The notes beneath the pieces were generated by a model. The model was not told the origin of the DNA and did no database searches. It saw only the letters and a program-made list of their open reading frames with translations. DNA of 35,449 nucleotides from Planctomycetaceae bacterium. Lineage in GTDB: Bacteria > Planctomycetota > Planctomycetia > Pirellulales > Pirellulaceae. The translations under genes and the position numbers were made by a program. Position 1 is the first letter of the stretch. Every line of letters begins with the position of its first letter. This document shows, piece by piece, positions 9,041 through 18,736 of this stretch. The stretch spans positions 1 through 35,449 of the forward strand of contig PBCP01000019.1 of the NCBI GenBank assembly GCA_002717145.1, in the 5' to 3' direction.

Positions 9041-10444
9041 ATGGCTAACTACAAATTGAACCGCCGGCAAGCGTTACTGGCTGCCGGAATGGGAACGGCC
9101 TCTCTTGGAATGCCCGGGATGGTCATGGGCACGGATCAGAGAGACGAAAGCGGGAACCCCGTCCGTTCAGAGAAATCCTGTATCTTTGTCCTACTCTGCG
9201 GTGGTCCAAGCCATGTTGATACATGGGACATGAAACCCGAGGCACCTGATACCATCCGTGGTCCCTATCGACCTATCTCGACCAAAGTTCCGGGAATGCG
9301 CATCAACGAAATGCATACCGAACTCGCGAAGCACACTGACAAATTCACTCTGATTAACTCGATGCAACACCCGGGAGCAATCAGCAATCACTTCGACGCC
9401 ATGCACAATCTGTTAAGTGGCCAGTCCGTGAAACGAGTCCAACAGGGAGTGCCCGACGACCAACCATATATCGGTTCCTTTGTAGCGAAACACAATCCCA
9501 GTACACGCAATATCGTTTCCAATGCCTGGCTTATCAAATGTGTAGGCAGACCTGTTTTTTGTGCTCCCAACATTGGTATCGGTGGATATCTTGGCTCGGC
9601 TTACGCACCAGTTTTTGTTGGGTCCGAAAAGAACCATCCCGCGATGGACAACTTCGAGCCGCCTCAAATCTATGATCTTGGTGACGAAAAAAGGCTTGCT
9701 AAACGTCGCTCTCTCCTTGGTAATCTTGAGAGCGACATTCTTAGTCAGGACCCTCTGGGTGAAGACTGGGCGAACCTACGGGAATTAGGTTACGAAGCCA
9801 TGACTCGTTCGGAAGGGCGCGAAGCCTTCGAAATGCAACGGGAGTCGGACACCATGCGTGACCGTTACGGTCGCCATCCATTAGGCCAGAATCTTCTGCT
9901 AGCCCGTCGCATGGTGGAAGCCGGAGTTCGGTTTGTAACAGTAAACGGATGGGCAGGGCAGGCCACCCACGACAAACAAGGGCCCCCTAGCAGTAGTTGG
10001 GATATGCACGGTGGCAATATGGGAATGGGTAACGCGTTTGGCTCCGGCTCTTACGGAATGAATTTCTGCCTTCCTCGGCTGGATCAGGCGTTAGCCGCTT
10101 TACTTGGCGATTTAGATGATCGCGGCATGCTCGACGATACATTAGTCGTCGTCACCGGTGAGTTTGGGAGAACACCAAAGATCCTTACGCAGCAGCCTCC
10201 GGGACGCCAACATTGGCCAAGGTGTTTTTCGTCGATCATGGCTGGCTGTGGCATCGCAGGTGGACAGGTCTATGGCAAGACTGATCGCCTCGCCGGTTAC
10301 GTCGCTCATAACCCTGTCAGACCAGAAGAGTTCTCTGCGACCATCTACCATGCTTTGGATATACCTCTCAACGAACCGCAGAATAACACAGGTATCTCAA
10401 GGCCCATTACCACAGGCAAACCTATCATGGAGCTTTTTGGTTAG
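9041..10444 (+). CDS. DUF1501 family protein with Tat signal
   Basis: A 467-residue exported protein. The ATG at 9041 is preferred over an upstream in-frame start at 8975 because AAGGAAG lies 6 bases before it and the Tat signal (NRRQALLAAGMGT, R8-R9) then sits at the proper distance from the N-terminus. DUF1501 hallmarks are CGGPSHVDTWDMKP near residue 55, RMVEAGVRFVTV in the middle and VVTGEFGRTPK near the C-terminus. The fold is related to alkaline phosphatase/sulfatase proteins; the function is unknown. Unlike many DUF1501 genes, it has no PSCyt1/DUF1549 partner next to it. It is 24 bases upstream of the ceramidase-family gene and may be co-transcribed with it. Confidence 0.92.
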   Translation: MANYKLNRRQALLAAGMGTASLGMPGMVMGTDQRDESGNPVRSEKSCIFVLLCGGPSHVDTWDMKPEAPDTIRGPYRPISTKVPGMRINEMHTELAKHTDKFTLINSMQHPGAISNHFDAMHNLLSGQSVKRVQQGVPDDQPYIGSFVAKHNPSTRNIVSNAWLIKCVGRPVFCAPNIGIGGYLGSAYAPVFVGSEKNHPAMDNFEPPQIYDLGDEKRLAKRRSLLGNLESDILSQDPLGEDWANLRELGYEAMTRSEGREAFEMQRESDTMRDRYGRHPLGQNLLLARRMVEAGVRFVTVNGWAGQATHDKQGPPSSSWDMHGGNMGMGNAFGSGSYGMNFCLPRLDQALAALLGDLDDRGMLDDTLVVVTGEFGRTPKILTQQPPGRQHWPRCFSSIMAGCGIAGGQVYGKTDRLAGYVAHNPVRPEEFSATIYHALDIPLNEPQNNTGISRPITTGKPIMELFG

Positions 10445-10468
10445 CCAAAGGTCATACAATTCTCATCC

Positions 10469-11860
10469 ATGCATTCGCAATCATTCCAAAGAATCGCCTC
10501 ACTGGTCACCACCGTCACTTTTATATTGCTCTGGTTTGGTGCTCCCCACATGTTTGCCGGGCAGTGGAAGGCAGGGTTCGCATCTACGGTAATTACTCCG
10601 TCAACACCTACCTGGATGGCTGGCTATGCCAGTAGAAACAGACCCGCGGACGGCAAGGTGAACGAACTCTATGCAAAGTCAATGGTTCTCCAGGACGCTA
10701 ACGGTACGAAATTCGTTTTGGTCACGACCGATCTCATTAGTGTGCCCTATCCAATTCGAGATTATTTGCAACAGCACATTAAATCACAATATGGATTACC
10801 GCCTGAATCACTAATGATCAATTGCTCACATACGCATTGTGGTCCAGAAATCAGAATGACCCGCTGGTCGCTAGACGGGCTACCTAGTGAACGCCTGAAG
10901 GGTGCACAGCATTACCTTGCCAGCCTGCAAGCCAAGTTAAGCGGTGTAATTAATGCCGCCGTAAAGAAACTCGAGCCCGTCCAAGTAACCTATTGCCGCA
11001 GTCGTTGTGGCTTTGGAATGAATCGCCGTACACTACGCAATGGTAGTTATTCCAACTTCCCAAATCCTGACGGTCCCGTGGATCATGATGTACCTGTCCT
11101 CCGCATCACCAACAACCAGGACGTTATTCAAGGAATCGTGTTTGGGTATGCATGTCACAATACCACCATCGGCATCTATCAGTTCTGCGGAGACTACGCA
11201 GGATTCGCTCAGGAACAACTCGAAACATCTTATCCGGATGCCGTGGCTATGTTCGTCCTGGGAGCCGGGGCCGACATCAATCCTTATCCTCGAGGCTCAG
11301 TTGAGCTGGCCAAAACACATGGCAAAACTCTTGCAACTGCAGTAGAAGCTGCCTTGATGACCAAGCAGAACTCCTTGCCCGCAAAACTTACGCTTCATTA
11401 CGGAAGAGCCACACTGGATTATTCGGACGCCCCTTCGAAACAACAGCTTACCGAAAGAAGTCAATCGACAAATTCATATGTATCCCTGCACGCTAAACGT
11501 CTCCTCAAGCAATTAAAAGAGCAGGGTAGTTTACGATCTCATTATGATGCTCCCATTCAGACAATTCAATTCGGTGATCAGCTCACATTGATCGCGCTGC
11601 CCGGTGAAACCTGTGTCGACTACGCTTTGCGACTAAAGGCAGAACTGGGACAACCTCACCTGCCTGGTCGCGTCTGGGTGGCCGGTTACAGTAATGATGT
11701 CTTCGCGTATATTCCTAGTCGTCGAGTATTACTAGAAGGCGGCTATGAAGCAGGTGACTCAATGAAGTACTTCACGACCGTCCTGCAACACGGCCCCTTC
11801 GCACAAAATGTTGAAGAACGAATCATCAGAAAAGTGCATGAACTCCTGAAGACGCCTTAG
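10469..11860 (+). CDS. Neutral/alkaline ceramidase N-terminal-like hydrolase
   Basis: A 463-residue protein with a signal peptide (about 1-30) and a neutral/alkaline ceramidase-type domain (PF04734). Visible family features are the opening GFASTVITPSTPTWMAGY, SHTHCGPE with two candidate zinc ligands (H121, H123), and GYACHNTTIG, corresponding to the second His ligand region. True neutral ceramidases use a Ser nucleophile in GDVSPN; here the matching block is GADINPYPRG, with no Ser. It is therefore probably a zinc hydrolase of this superfamily but not a ceramidase; this Ser-less form is, to my knowledge, common in planctomycete and verrucomicrobial homologues. It lies between two DUF1501 genes on the same strand. 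Confidence 0.82.
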   Translation: MHSQSFQRIASLVTTVTFILLWFGAPHMFAGQWKAGFASTVITPSTPTWMAGYASRNRPADGKVNELYAKSMVLQDANGTKFVLVTTDLISVPYPIRDYLQQHIKSQYGLPPESLMINCSHTHCGPEIRMTRWSLDGLPSERLKGAQHYLASLQAKLSGVINAAVKKLEPVQVTYCRSRCGFGMNRRTLRNGSYSNFPNPDGPVDHDVPVLRITNNQDVIQGIVFGYACHNTTIGIYQFCGDYAGFAQEQLETSYPDAVAMFVLGAGADINPYPRGSVELAKTHGKTLATAVEAALMTKQNSLPAKLTLHYGRATLDYSDAPSKQQLTERSQSTNSYVSLHAKRLLKQLKEQGSLRSHYDAPIQTIQFGDQLTLIALPGETCVDYALRLKAELGQPHLPGRVWVAGYSNDVFAYIPSRRVLLEGGYEAGDSMKYFTTVLQHGPFAQNVEERIIRKVHELLKTP

Positions 11861-11970
11861 CAGCAACAGCTCACGTTCATCGACGTTTCCTCGAAACATG
11901 CGACGGTACGATTTCCCCAAGTAAAACGTATCACGTGTGACCGCTGTCGTCCCATTACCACTATTACAAA

Positions 11971-12006
11971 AGCGGCGAGTTGCAATTTCTCTTTTCACTC
12001 GCTGCT
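11971..12006 (+). promoter_or_regulatory. Hairpin in the leader of the second DUF1501 gene
   Basis: AGCGGCGAGT (11971-11980) pairs with ACTCGCTGCT (11997-12006), giving a 10-pair stem with one G-T wobble and a 16-base loop. It ends about 22 bases before the GGAGGGGG ribosome binding site of the DUF1501 gene at 12044. There is no T-tract, so it is not a standard terminator; it could be a leader structure or a weak end for the upstream gene. Confidence 0.35.
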
Positions 12007-12043
12007 CAGGTTTGATAACATGAAAGGTGGAGGGGGTTCGTCC

Positions 12044-13381
12044 ATGTTGAAATTCATTGCTAATAAACCGTGCCTGGGTGCCAAACTGGACCGCCGTGAT
12101 TTCCTGACCGTTGGCTCTTTGGGTTTGGCAGGGCTAACTTTACCTAAACTACTCCAGGCCGAGGCACGTTCCGGCAAAAGCTCCCATAAATCTATCATCA
12201 TGATTTATCTAACGGGTGGTCCGCCTCATCAGGATATGGTCGATCTTAAACCAGACGCACCTTCAGAAATTCGTGGCGAGTTTAAGCCTATCTCCACAAG
12301 CCTTCCGGGCATACAGATTTCCGAGCTTATGCCACGCACGGCAGCAATGATGGATAAATTCATCACGATCCGCTCACTGGTAGGCTCTGACGGGCGCCAT
12401 TCGTCGTTTCAGTGTGCCACCGGACACCCATTTGCGAATCAACCTCAGGGCGGCTGGCCGGAACTAGGGTCCGTTTTGTCTAAGCTATATGGCCCAGTCA
12501 ACGCAGCCGTACCTCCGACCTTGGATCTGTCGATGCACATGGAGCATCTGCCTTACAACTTGCCCGGAGCCGGTTTTCTAGGGCAAGCGCATGCCCCGTT
12601 TAAGCCAACCGGTGAATCACTGGCAGACATGAGCCTTGACGCCATCAATATCAGCCGCTTTGACAATCGCCGACAATTACTACAGCAGTTTGATAAAGGT
12701 CGCCGCGATCTTGACGTGTCCGGGTATCCCAAAGATGCGGACGCCTTTACGCAACAGGCACTCGATCTGCTAACGTCTAGCAAACTAGCGGAAGCTCTTG
12801 ACCTGTCTAAGGAAGACCCGCAAATCCGCGAACGTTATGGAAAAGATGACCCAAATGTCCTGCCTTATTCCAGTAAGGGATATCAGGCCATCGTTTCTAA
12901 GTTTCTCACCGCCAGACGACTGGTCGAGGCCGGTGCCAGGATGGTAACCGTATCCTACGCCGATTTTGACTGGCATAGTTCTAATTTCACGCACGGTCGT
13001 AAAGTAATCCCCCTTCTCGATCAGGCTTTAACGGCATTGGTAAGTGATCTTCATGACCGTGGCTTACAAGATGATGTTACTGTGGTCGTATGGGGGGAAT
13101 TCGGCCGAACCCCCAAAGTCAATCCCAAAGCAGGGCGTGACCATTGGACCAAGGTATGCTTCGCTATGCTTGCGGGCGGTGGGATGCCAACTGGACAAGT
13201 CATAGGGTCGACCAACAAGTTTGCTGAAGAAGCTATTGATCGTCCTGTACATTTCAATGAAGTCTTCTCCCAAATTTACTACAATCTCGGCATCGATCCA
13301 TCTAGCATGACGGTAGAAGACCTAACAGGCCGGCCACGATACCTGCTTGAAAATTTCGAACCACTTCCTGAATTGTGCTAG
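12044..13381 (+). CDS. DUF1501 family protein with Tat signal
   Basis: A 445-residue exported protein. The ATG at 12044 is chosen because a very strong GGAGGGGG sequence lies about 7 bases upstream; an in-frame ATG at 12020 would start before that site. The Tat signal is LDRRDFLTVGSLGLAGL (R17-R18). DUF1501 features are TGGPPHQDMVDLKP, RRLVEAGARMVTVSY and VVVWGEFGRTPKVN. It is a paralogue of the protein encoded at 9041 and of the partial one at the left edge. The function of the family is unknown. The beta-helix gene begins 86 bases downstream on the same strand. Confidence 0.92.
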   Translation: MLKFIANKPCLGAKLDRRDFLTVGSLGLAGLTLPKLLQAEARSGKSSHKSIIMIYLTGGPPHQDMVDLKPDAPSEIRGEFKPISTSLPGIQISELMPRTAAMMDKFITIRSLVGSDGRHSSFQCATGHPFANQPQGGWPELGSVLSKLYGPVNAAVPPTLDLSMHMEHLPYNLPGAGFLGQAHAPFKPTGESLADMSLDAINISRFDNRRQLLQQFDKGRRDLDVSGYPKDADAFTQQALDLLTSSKLAEALDLSKEDPQIRERYGKDDPNVLPYSSKGYQAIVSKFLTARRLVEAGARMVTVSYADFDWHSSNFTHGRKVIPLLDQALTALVSDLHDRGLQDDVTVVVWGEFGRTPKVNPKAGRDHWTKVCFAMLAGGGMPTGQVIGSTNKFAEEAIDRPVHFNEVFSQIYYNLGIDPSSMTVEDLTGRPRYLLENFEPLPELC

Positions 13382-13467
13382 GCTGAACCCTACTATTGCT
13401 CTTTGGGCGGATAAGGGTGACTCTACGGCCGGGACAAACGAAATCCACGATTTACAGGGGCAGTCAT

Positions 13468-14589
13468 ATGCAACACCTCTATGCTGTGTCGACGATAAAC
13501 GAATTACAACAATTCAATCCGTCAGATTCTACCCAGTTACGGGTCGCAGGTTATTCAAACGCCGGGGATGGCGGAGGCGGTGACTTTTACTGGGACGATG
13601 AATGTAAAGCCGATGCCGATCATGGTCTGGTGATTCGTTCCAAGCATTCCGTGAATGGTCGCTGGCGCCGAATACCCTCTGCACGATTTGACGTCCGCTG
13701 GTTTGGCGCGCTTCCGTCGTCTGGTGATGTTTCGATTCAATTACAACGCGCCCTCGATGCCTGCCAACAGGGAGGAGCCGTCTATATTCCGTCCGGTGAT
13801 TACACGATCCGCCGACCTCTTTTGGTACACCAGGGTTCAACAATTGTCGGCGATGGGCTTTTATCAGCCGTGCACTACCATGGCCCCGCCAATACAGCTT
13901 GCTGGAACGCTGCGACGCGGTCCCCTGCAACGGCAATGGCATTCCAGGGTCTCAATACACTCGTATACAACGATTCAACCTATGCATTCAGATTAACTGG
14001 TATGAGCTATAGCCGGTTTGACAATCTGTTCGTCCATCTCAGGGTAAAAAACACATCTGCCTATTACGGTCCGTCCAACGGCCAATCCCCGTATTACAAT
14101 GTCTTTACCAACTGCCATGCTTCGGGACCGGGTGGCACTGCCAATGGGTGCGTAGGCTTCGACTGGGGCGCTCATGACGACGGTGATCTGGCTCCAAATG
14201 CCAATCAGGTGTTTGGGGGCCATATCAACAGTGTTGATATTGCAGTACGTTGTCAGGGCACAGGAAACATTTTCCACGGACAGGTTTTAGAGATGGTCAA
14301 CGTTGGCTACGAGTTCGACCTCCCACCAAAACGATACAGTGCCACCAATCAGGGAATATCCAACGACGTCTTCGGATTATATGCTGAGTACGCCAAGCTG
14401 GTTTTCCATCAGAAGCATCCCACGTGTTACTTCGTTGCCCAAACAAGCATGGTGACCGGGCACGAGCAAATGTTGGAAAGCAAAAGCAAAGACAATTGCG
14501 TTTTACTTAGCAGTCATTCCGGACAGCTTCCAATGAACCGAAGTTTCTTCCAAAAGGCTGTTGAATTTACACCACTCAAGTTCGATTAA
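13468..14589 (+). CDS. Pectate-lyase-superfamily (parallel beta-helix) protein
   Basis: A 373-residue protein. The ATG at 13468 is preceded at 7 bases by AGGGG, and a longer frame back to 13396 has no such site. After an N-terminal segment with a Gly-rich turn (GDGGGGDFYWDD, about 33-44) comes FDVRWFGALPSSGDVSIQLQ (74-93) and QGGAVYIPSGDYTIRRP, the typical entry into a Pectate_lyase_3 right-handed beta-helix (PF12708), as in tailspike and polysaccharide-degrading proteins. No signal peptide is evident, which is odd for an extracellular polysaccharide enzyme. No catalytic residues can be named. Its stop codon overlaps by 3 bases the stop of the convergent molybdoenzyme gene. Confidence 0.72.
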   Translation: MQHLYAVSTINELQQFNPSDSTQLRVAGYSNAGDGGGGDFYWDDECKADADHGLVIRSKHSVNGRWRRIPSARFDVRWFGALPSSGDVSIQLQRALDACQQGGAVYIPSGDYTIRRPLLVHQGSTIVGDGLLSAVHYHGPANTACWNAATRSPATAMAFQGLNTLVYNDSTYAFRLTGMSYSRFDNLFVHLRVKNTSAYYGPSNGQSPYYNVFTNCHASGPGGTANGCVGFDWGAHDDGDLAPNANQVFGGHINSVDIAVRCQGTGNIFHGQVLEMVNVGYEFDLPPKRYSATNQGISNDVFGLYAEYAKLVFHQKHPTCYFVAQTSMVTGHEQMLESKSKDNCVLLSSHSGQLPMNRSFFQKAVEFTPLKFD

Positions 14590-15833
14590 ACGACGGTTAG
14601 TCGACGCGTTGGAATTTCGTTTTTCCCGCTCTTTTGGATACTACGTGGTTCAGGTTGTGCAAAGCCATTGCGATCAACCGTCCGAGCTCTAATCTCATAT
14701 CGACCTGGTTTTAGGCCTTTTAGAACCGTGTAAAAAGATATCATGCCATATCGCAGCGGCCATGATATTGGCCTCCCGGTTTCCTGACTAAATCCCAGAA
14801 TTCCTCTGGGGTCCGTACCCTTAGGAAGGACATCTTCCCAGATGGGCTGGTCAGCCAGTTCGCATTTTTGCCAGGAAGCATTCTGCAGCTCTGGCGCGTT
14901 GTCTTCCAATCGCCTGTCACCTGCCACAAGCTCACGCACCCAATACTCGACGCGAGCTAATCCGGAATAACCGTTGATTGCCTGTCCAGTGATGACGACA
15001 GGTTCTCCTGCCTTATATTCCGTTCTGCCTTTATCCAGATAGGCTGCCGTCTTCAGATAAGACTCCGGGTCGTTATTGTTCAGGGCATAGGTGTCATTGA
15101 CGCGGTAATCGTTGGTTAGAAAGATCTGTTGTAACCACTTAATAGATTTGAATCCGTGTGCCCAAGGAACAATCATCCTAACTGGACCTCCCCGTTCCAA
15201 AGAAATCGGCTGATTATTCAATCGATAAGCTAGGAACACTGGCAACTCCCCTGGCGGAGTCTCCATGGCCTGTGTGTAACTCACTGACGATTGAAAAACT
15301 TGTTTGGGGTCGTTGTTGTGGAACCCACGAAAATAGACCCTTCTCACATTCTTCAGAACTCCACATTGCCGTAATACAACCGACAATGGTACTCCCTCCC
15401 ACAGCCCCTGCCCAAGCGGCTGAGGAATATTAAGACATTGCATTGCCTTTATAAACTTGACGCCATGGGTTTCCCCAAGGGCGGCAAGCATCTTAAAGTT
15501 GAGTGGATTGCCGTCGGCCTTGCTAAACTGCTTTAACGCGGACGCCGGTTCTTTCACGACTCCGTTTTCAACGAACGGATCAGCCGTTATGTCCAATCGC
15601 CAGGATTCCTGCGTCAATCCGGCGTCAACTCTCTGCTGCCCCATTAATGTGTAAGGTTTGGGGTTTCCACGGGATACGTCATAAAAGTCTGAGCCTTCGG
15701 TGAGAAACGAGTGAGGGCAGAGCTCTTGATAGTCATTTTCGTCGTTTCCAGCACCATTAACTGTCTTGCCAGCCATAACAGCAGCCGTAGCAACTGCCGT
15801 CGTTCTGATTGCATCACGTCGATTGAACTTCAC
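14586..15833 (-). CDS. Sulfite-oxidase-like molybdopterin-dependent oxidoreductase, Tat-exported
   Basis: A 415-residue periplasmic molybdoenzyme. The likely start is the GTG at 15833, which places the Tat signal (KFNRRDAIRTTAVATAAVMAG, shown in parts) at the N-terminus and has ACGAGG about 10 bases upstream; an ATG at 15887 would add 18 residues without improving the signal. The oxidoreductase molybdopterin domain (PF00174) spans about 75-255, with C133 in MQCLNIPQ as the candidate Mo ligand, WEGVPLSVVL, and GGPVRMIVPW. A Mo-co dimerisation-type beta domain follows, with AINGYSGLARVEYW and YEIRARTVDRNG. There is no heme domain, so a separate electron acceptor is needed. The natural substrate (sulfite or another small oxidisable compound) cannot be told. 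It is divergent from the DUF1592-type gene at 16023. Confidence 0.85.
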   Translation of the reverse strand: MKFNRRDAIRTTAVATAAVMAGKTVNGAGNDENDYQELCPHSFLTEGSDFYDVSRGNPKPYTLMGQQRVDAGLTQESWRLDITADPFVENGVVKEPASALKQFSKADGNPLNFKMLAALGETHGVKFIKAMQCLNIPQPLGQGLWEGVPLSVVLRQCGVLKNVRRVYFRGFHNNDPKQVFQSSVSYTQAMETPPGELPVFLAYRLNNQPISLERGGPVRMIVPWAHGFKSIKWLQQIFLTNDYRVNDTYALNNNDPESYLKTAAYLDKGRTEYKAGEPVVITGQAINGYSGLARVEYWVRELVAGDRRLEDNAPELQNASWQKCELADQPIWEDVLPKGTDPRGILGFSQETGRPISWPLRYGMISFYTVLKGLKPGRYEIRARTVDRNGFAQPEPRSIQKSGKNEIPTRRLTVV

Positions 15834-16022
15834 AACTCTAGTACCTCGTTTCAAAAATACACAGGTGTTTAGTAAGAGACTATCCATTCTAGGTTTAACA
15901 CGTCGTGGTTCTCAAACCAATTCCCGGGGATTGTACTGCCATACATACAGGCTGGACTTCCATTACCCCAGTCTTGCAGGGTATCCTTAAGTAACAACCT
16001 TAACACTTACGGTGCCATCTCA

Positions 16023-18725
16023 ATGAATCGACCAGCTTTTCCTTTTCTATTCATATTGACTGTCACGTTGCCCCCGATTTCACGCGGGCAAAGCACCTCA
16101 ACGGTTGCTTTACCAAGTTCCGCAGAAGCTGATATTTCACTAGAGCAGTTAAAGGCTCTTGGCGCTAAACAGTCAACATTTTTAACCAGGGATTATCAGA
16201 CTACAAAGACAGTTACGCCTAAACCTAAGCTTGCTGAATTTAAAAAAGAGATTTATCCGATTCTCAAAACTTCCTGCCTCGATTGCCATGGCGAAAAACT
16301 AACAGAGGGCAATATTCGACTCGACACGCTCGATCCCAACCTTCAAAAAGGTGCAGACGTCAGTTGGTGGATCGAGGTAATGGCTGTCCTAAGTAACGGG
16401 GAGATGCCACCTCCCGGTGAAGGTAAACTTGGAGATAACGATCGCGCCCGGATCATTGACTGGCTTTCAAGCGAAATCCAGGTGGCTTCGGCTGTACGAA
16501 GAGCCGAGGGAGGTCATTCATCGTTCCGTCGAATGACTCGGTATGAATACAACTATGCACTTCAGGACCTTCTCGGTTTACCCTGGAACTTCGCTAAGGA
16601 TCTGCCACCAGAGGCATTTTCCGACGACGGTTTCCAAAATAGCTCCGATCTGTTGCATATGACGAGCAACCAATTCCAAACTTACAGAGATATCGCAAGA
16701 ACAGGTTTGTTGAGAGCAACCTCACTCGGTGACCAGCCGAAAATGCTTCATTGGGGAATCAGCATGAAGCAGAATGCACGACTCGACCTTAAAAAACAAC
16801 AGGAACAGTTGGACAAGAAACGGGAAGAATTCAAAGACGATCCTATAAAGCAAAAAGCCGAATTGGAAAAGTTACTCGCCTCCTTCCAAAATGTCCCACG
16901 TGGTGTTCATTATAAAAACCTTAAGACCGGACGTGCGGCACCAGCCAGTTGGGTCTATTACGGCGGACGGCACGCAAATCCATCGCAGGACTCACTGCCG
17001 GCCTTTCCTACTGAATACGAAGACGTCGTCGTGATCCCGCGTGGCCAACGCGTTTATGTAGAACTTGGTGATCGCGTTCCCGATGAAGGTATGTTGCGAG
17101 TGCGTGTCCGGGCATATGCCACCGAGATCGGCGACTCCGGACCGCCGAGCCTTCAATTGGAGTTCGGCTGGCGAGCAAGTAACGAGGGCAGGGCAGTACT
17201 ACGCGTCAGCGAAAAAGACCTACTGGTAAAAGCAACCGTAGACGCCCCTCAAATCTACGAATTCCTTGTTCCCCTTGGCGAAATCTATCCACGGAATTCC
17301 GTCCGCGGTGTTAATAAAATGGGCCAGATGCCAAACCCTTCAGAATACATACGTCTTGTTAACAGTTCGGTGTCCCAAAGCAATATCGTTGTAGACTATG
17401 TTCAGGTTTCCACGCCAGTCTACAAACAGTGGCCTACTGCATCTCACAATCGTATTTTTATCCAAAGCAACCACCGACACGACGAGCAGGTTTATGCTCG
17501 GGAAGTTCTGGAGCATTTTATGCCCCGGGCGTGGCGGCGCACGGTCTCTAAAGAGGAGATTGATCGCAAGCATAATCTTTACATGGCAATAAGGCCTCAA
17601 TGTGATACGCCTGAGCATGCCCTTATAGAAGTGTTAGCCACGGTTTTATCCTCTCCTAACATGCTCTATATAACTCGAGAGGAGGCCAACACCTCCCCAG
17701 GTCGCAAGAATCTTCTAAATGATTTCGAATTAGCTACCCGCCTTTCCATGTTCATTTGGTGTAGCGCACCTGATACGACCTTATTGTCGCTCGCGGAACA
17801 AAAGGAATTGCATAAACCCAAAGTCTTGAATGAACAGGTAAACCGTATGCTTCAAGACCCACGCGCAAACCGCCTCTCAAAACATTTCGTACACCAATGG
17901 CTTGACCTGAAAATTCTGGAATTTCTCACGATTGATCGAAAAACACGGCCCCAGTTTGATGCAATCCTCAAAGAAGCGATGTTACAGGAACCGGTTTCAG
18001 TCTTCCATGAGACACTTTCCCAAAATGAAAGTGTTTTGAATTTCATTCATGCTGATTACACCATGGTCAACGAACGACTGGCATCCCATTATGGAATCGA
18101 AGGTGTTTATGGCAATGAGTTCCGTCGTGTTACTCTCGACTCAACAGGTTCACGCGGTGGAGTTTTGACTCAAGCAGGCCTCCTTACCATGAATTCAGCA
18201 GGAAAGGATTCCCATCCCTTGAAACGGGGCATTTGGCTGCTCGAGTCCATCCTAAACGACCCACCTCCACCACCACCTCCAGCGGTACCTGAAATCGATC
18301 TAGCAGATCCCGAAATCGCCAAAATGACACTCAAAGAACGAATCGAAGACCATCGCAATCACGCCGCTTGTAAATCTTGTCATTCCAAGATTGACCCGTG
18401 GGGCATTGCTTTCGAAAACTACGATGCCTTGGGCAAATGGCGGACAGAGGTAGAAGGAAAACCTATCGACGCTTCAAGCAAGTTATTTAATAATCAGGAA
18501 CTGAGCGGCATGGACGGCCTTAAACGCTATTTACTAGAGCACCGTCAGGATCAGTTTACGCGTGCCATGGTTTACAAGTTGACCACCTTCGCCCTTGGGC
18601 GTCCCCTCACATTCGCTGACCATTCAAGTGTCGACCGTATTACCGCTGAAGTCAGGAAACACGAAGATCGGCTGGCGACCATGATTACACTTATTGTTGC
18701 TAGTGACTTATTTCACACCAAATAG
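16023..18725 (+). CDS. DUF1587/1595/1592/1588/1585 planctomycete cytochrome-like protein
   Basis: A 900-residue exported protein with a signal peptide (about 1-23). Domains in order: PSCyt1-like heme segment with CLDCH (C85, C88, H89); DUF1587 around 165-230 (RMTRYEYNYALQDLLGL); a charged coiled-coil-like stretch near 255-295; a beta-rich region; DUF1595 around 490-550 (PRAWRRTVSKEE); DUF1592 around 560-690 (ATRLSMFIWCSAPD); DUF1588 around 700-790, with a run of seven prolines and a second CKSCH motif (C783, C786, H787) before IDPWGIAFENYD; and DUF1585 at the C-terminus (TFALGRPLTFAD). This is the standard planctomycete arrangement and is normally followed by a DUF1552 gene, as it is here. 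Two heme motifs suggest electron transfer, but the substrate is unknown. Confidence 0.93.
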   Translation: MNRPAFPFLFILTVTLPPISRGQSTSTVALPSSAEADISLEQLKALGAKQSTFLTRDYQTTKTVTPKPKLAEFKKEIYPILKTSCLDCHGEKLTEGNIRLDTLDPNLQKGADVSWWIEVMAVLSNGEMPPPGEGKLGDNDRARIIDWLSSEIQVASAVRRAEGGHSSFRRMTRYEYNYALQDLLGLPWNFAKDLPPEAFSDDGFQNSSDLLHMTSNQFQTYRDIARTGLLRATSLGDQPKMLHWGISMKQNARLDLKKQQEQLDKKREEFKDDPIKQKAELEKLLASFQNVPRGVHYKNLKTGRAAPASWVYYGGRHANPSQDSLPAFPTEYEDVVVIPRGQRVYVELGDRVPDEGMLRVRVRAYATEIGDSGPPSLQLEFGWRASNEGRAVLRVSEKDLLVKATVDAPQIYEFLVPLGEIYPRNSVRGVNKMGQMPNPSEYIRLVNSSVSQSNIVVDYVQVSTPVYKQWPTASHNRIFIQSNHRHDEQVYAREVLEHFMPRAWRRTVSKEEIDRKHNLYMAIRPQCDTPEHALIEVLATVLSSPNMLYITREEANTSPGRKNLLNDFELATRLSMFIWCSAPDTTLLSLAEQKELHKPKVLNEQVNRMLQDPRANRLSKHFVHQWLDLKILEFLTIDRKTRPQFDAILKEAMLQEPVSVFHETLSQNESVLNFIHADYTMVNERLASHYGIEGVYGNEFRRVTLDSTGSRGGVLTQAGLLTMNSAGKDSHPLKRGIWLLESILNDPPPPPPPAVPEIDLADPEIAKMTLKERIEDHRNHAACKSCHSKIDPWGIAFENYDALGKWRTEVEGKPIDASSKLFNNQELSGMDGLKRYLLEHRQDQFTRAMVYKLTTFALGRPLTFADHSSVDRITAEVRKHEDRLATMITLIVASDLFHTK

Positions 18726-18736
18726 AATAATAAAAA

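Noticed and set aside
10158..10592. 144-codon ORF on the plus strand overlapping the DUF1501 and ceramidase-family genes
   Set aside because: It is out of frame with two well-supported genes and has no recognisable domain.
13529..13942. 137-codon minus-strand ORF inside the beta-helix gene
   Set aside because: Arg/His-rich low-quality composition and full overlap with a supported gene mark it as an antisense shadow.
14586..14589. Overlapping convergent stop codons as a special element
   Set aside because: The TTAA sequence simply supplies TAA on both strands; tail-to-tail overlap of this kind is common in bacteria.
18262..18282. Proline-codon run (CCA/CCT repeats) as a possible microsatellite
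   Set aside because: A proline run is a normal feature of DUF1588 domains, so it is coding sequence and not an independent repeat.
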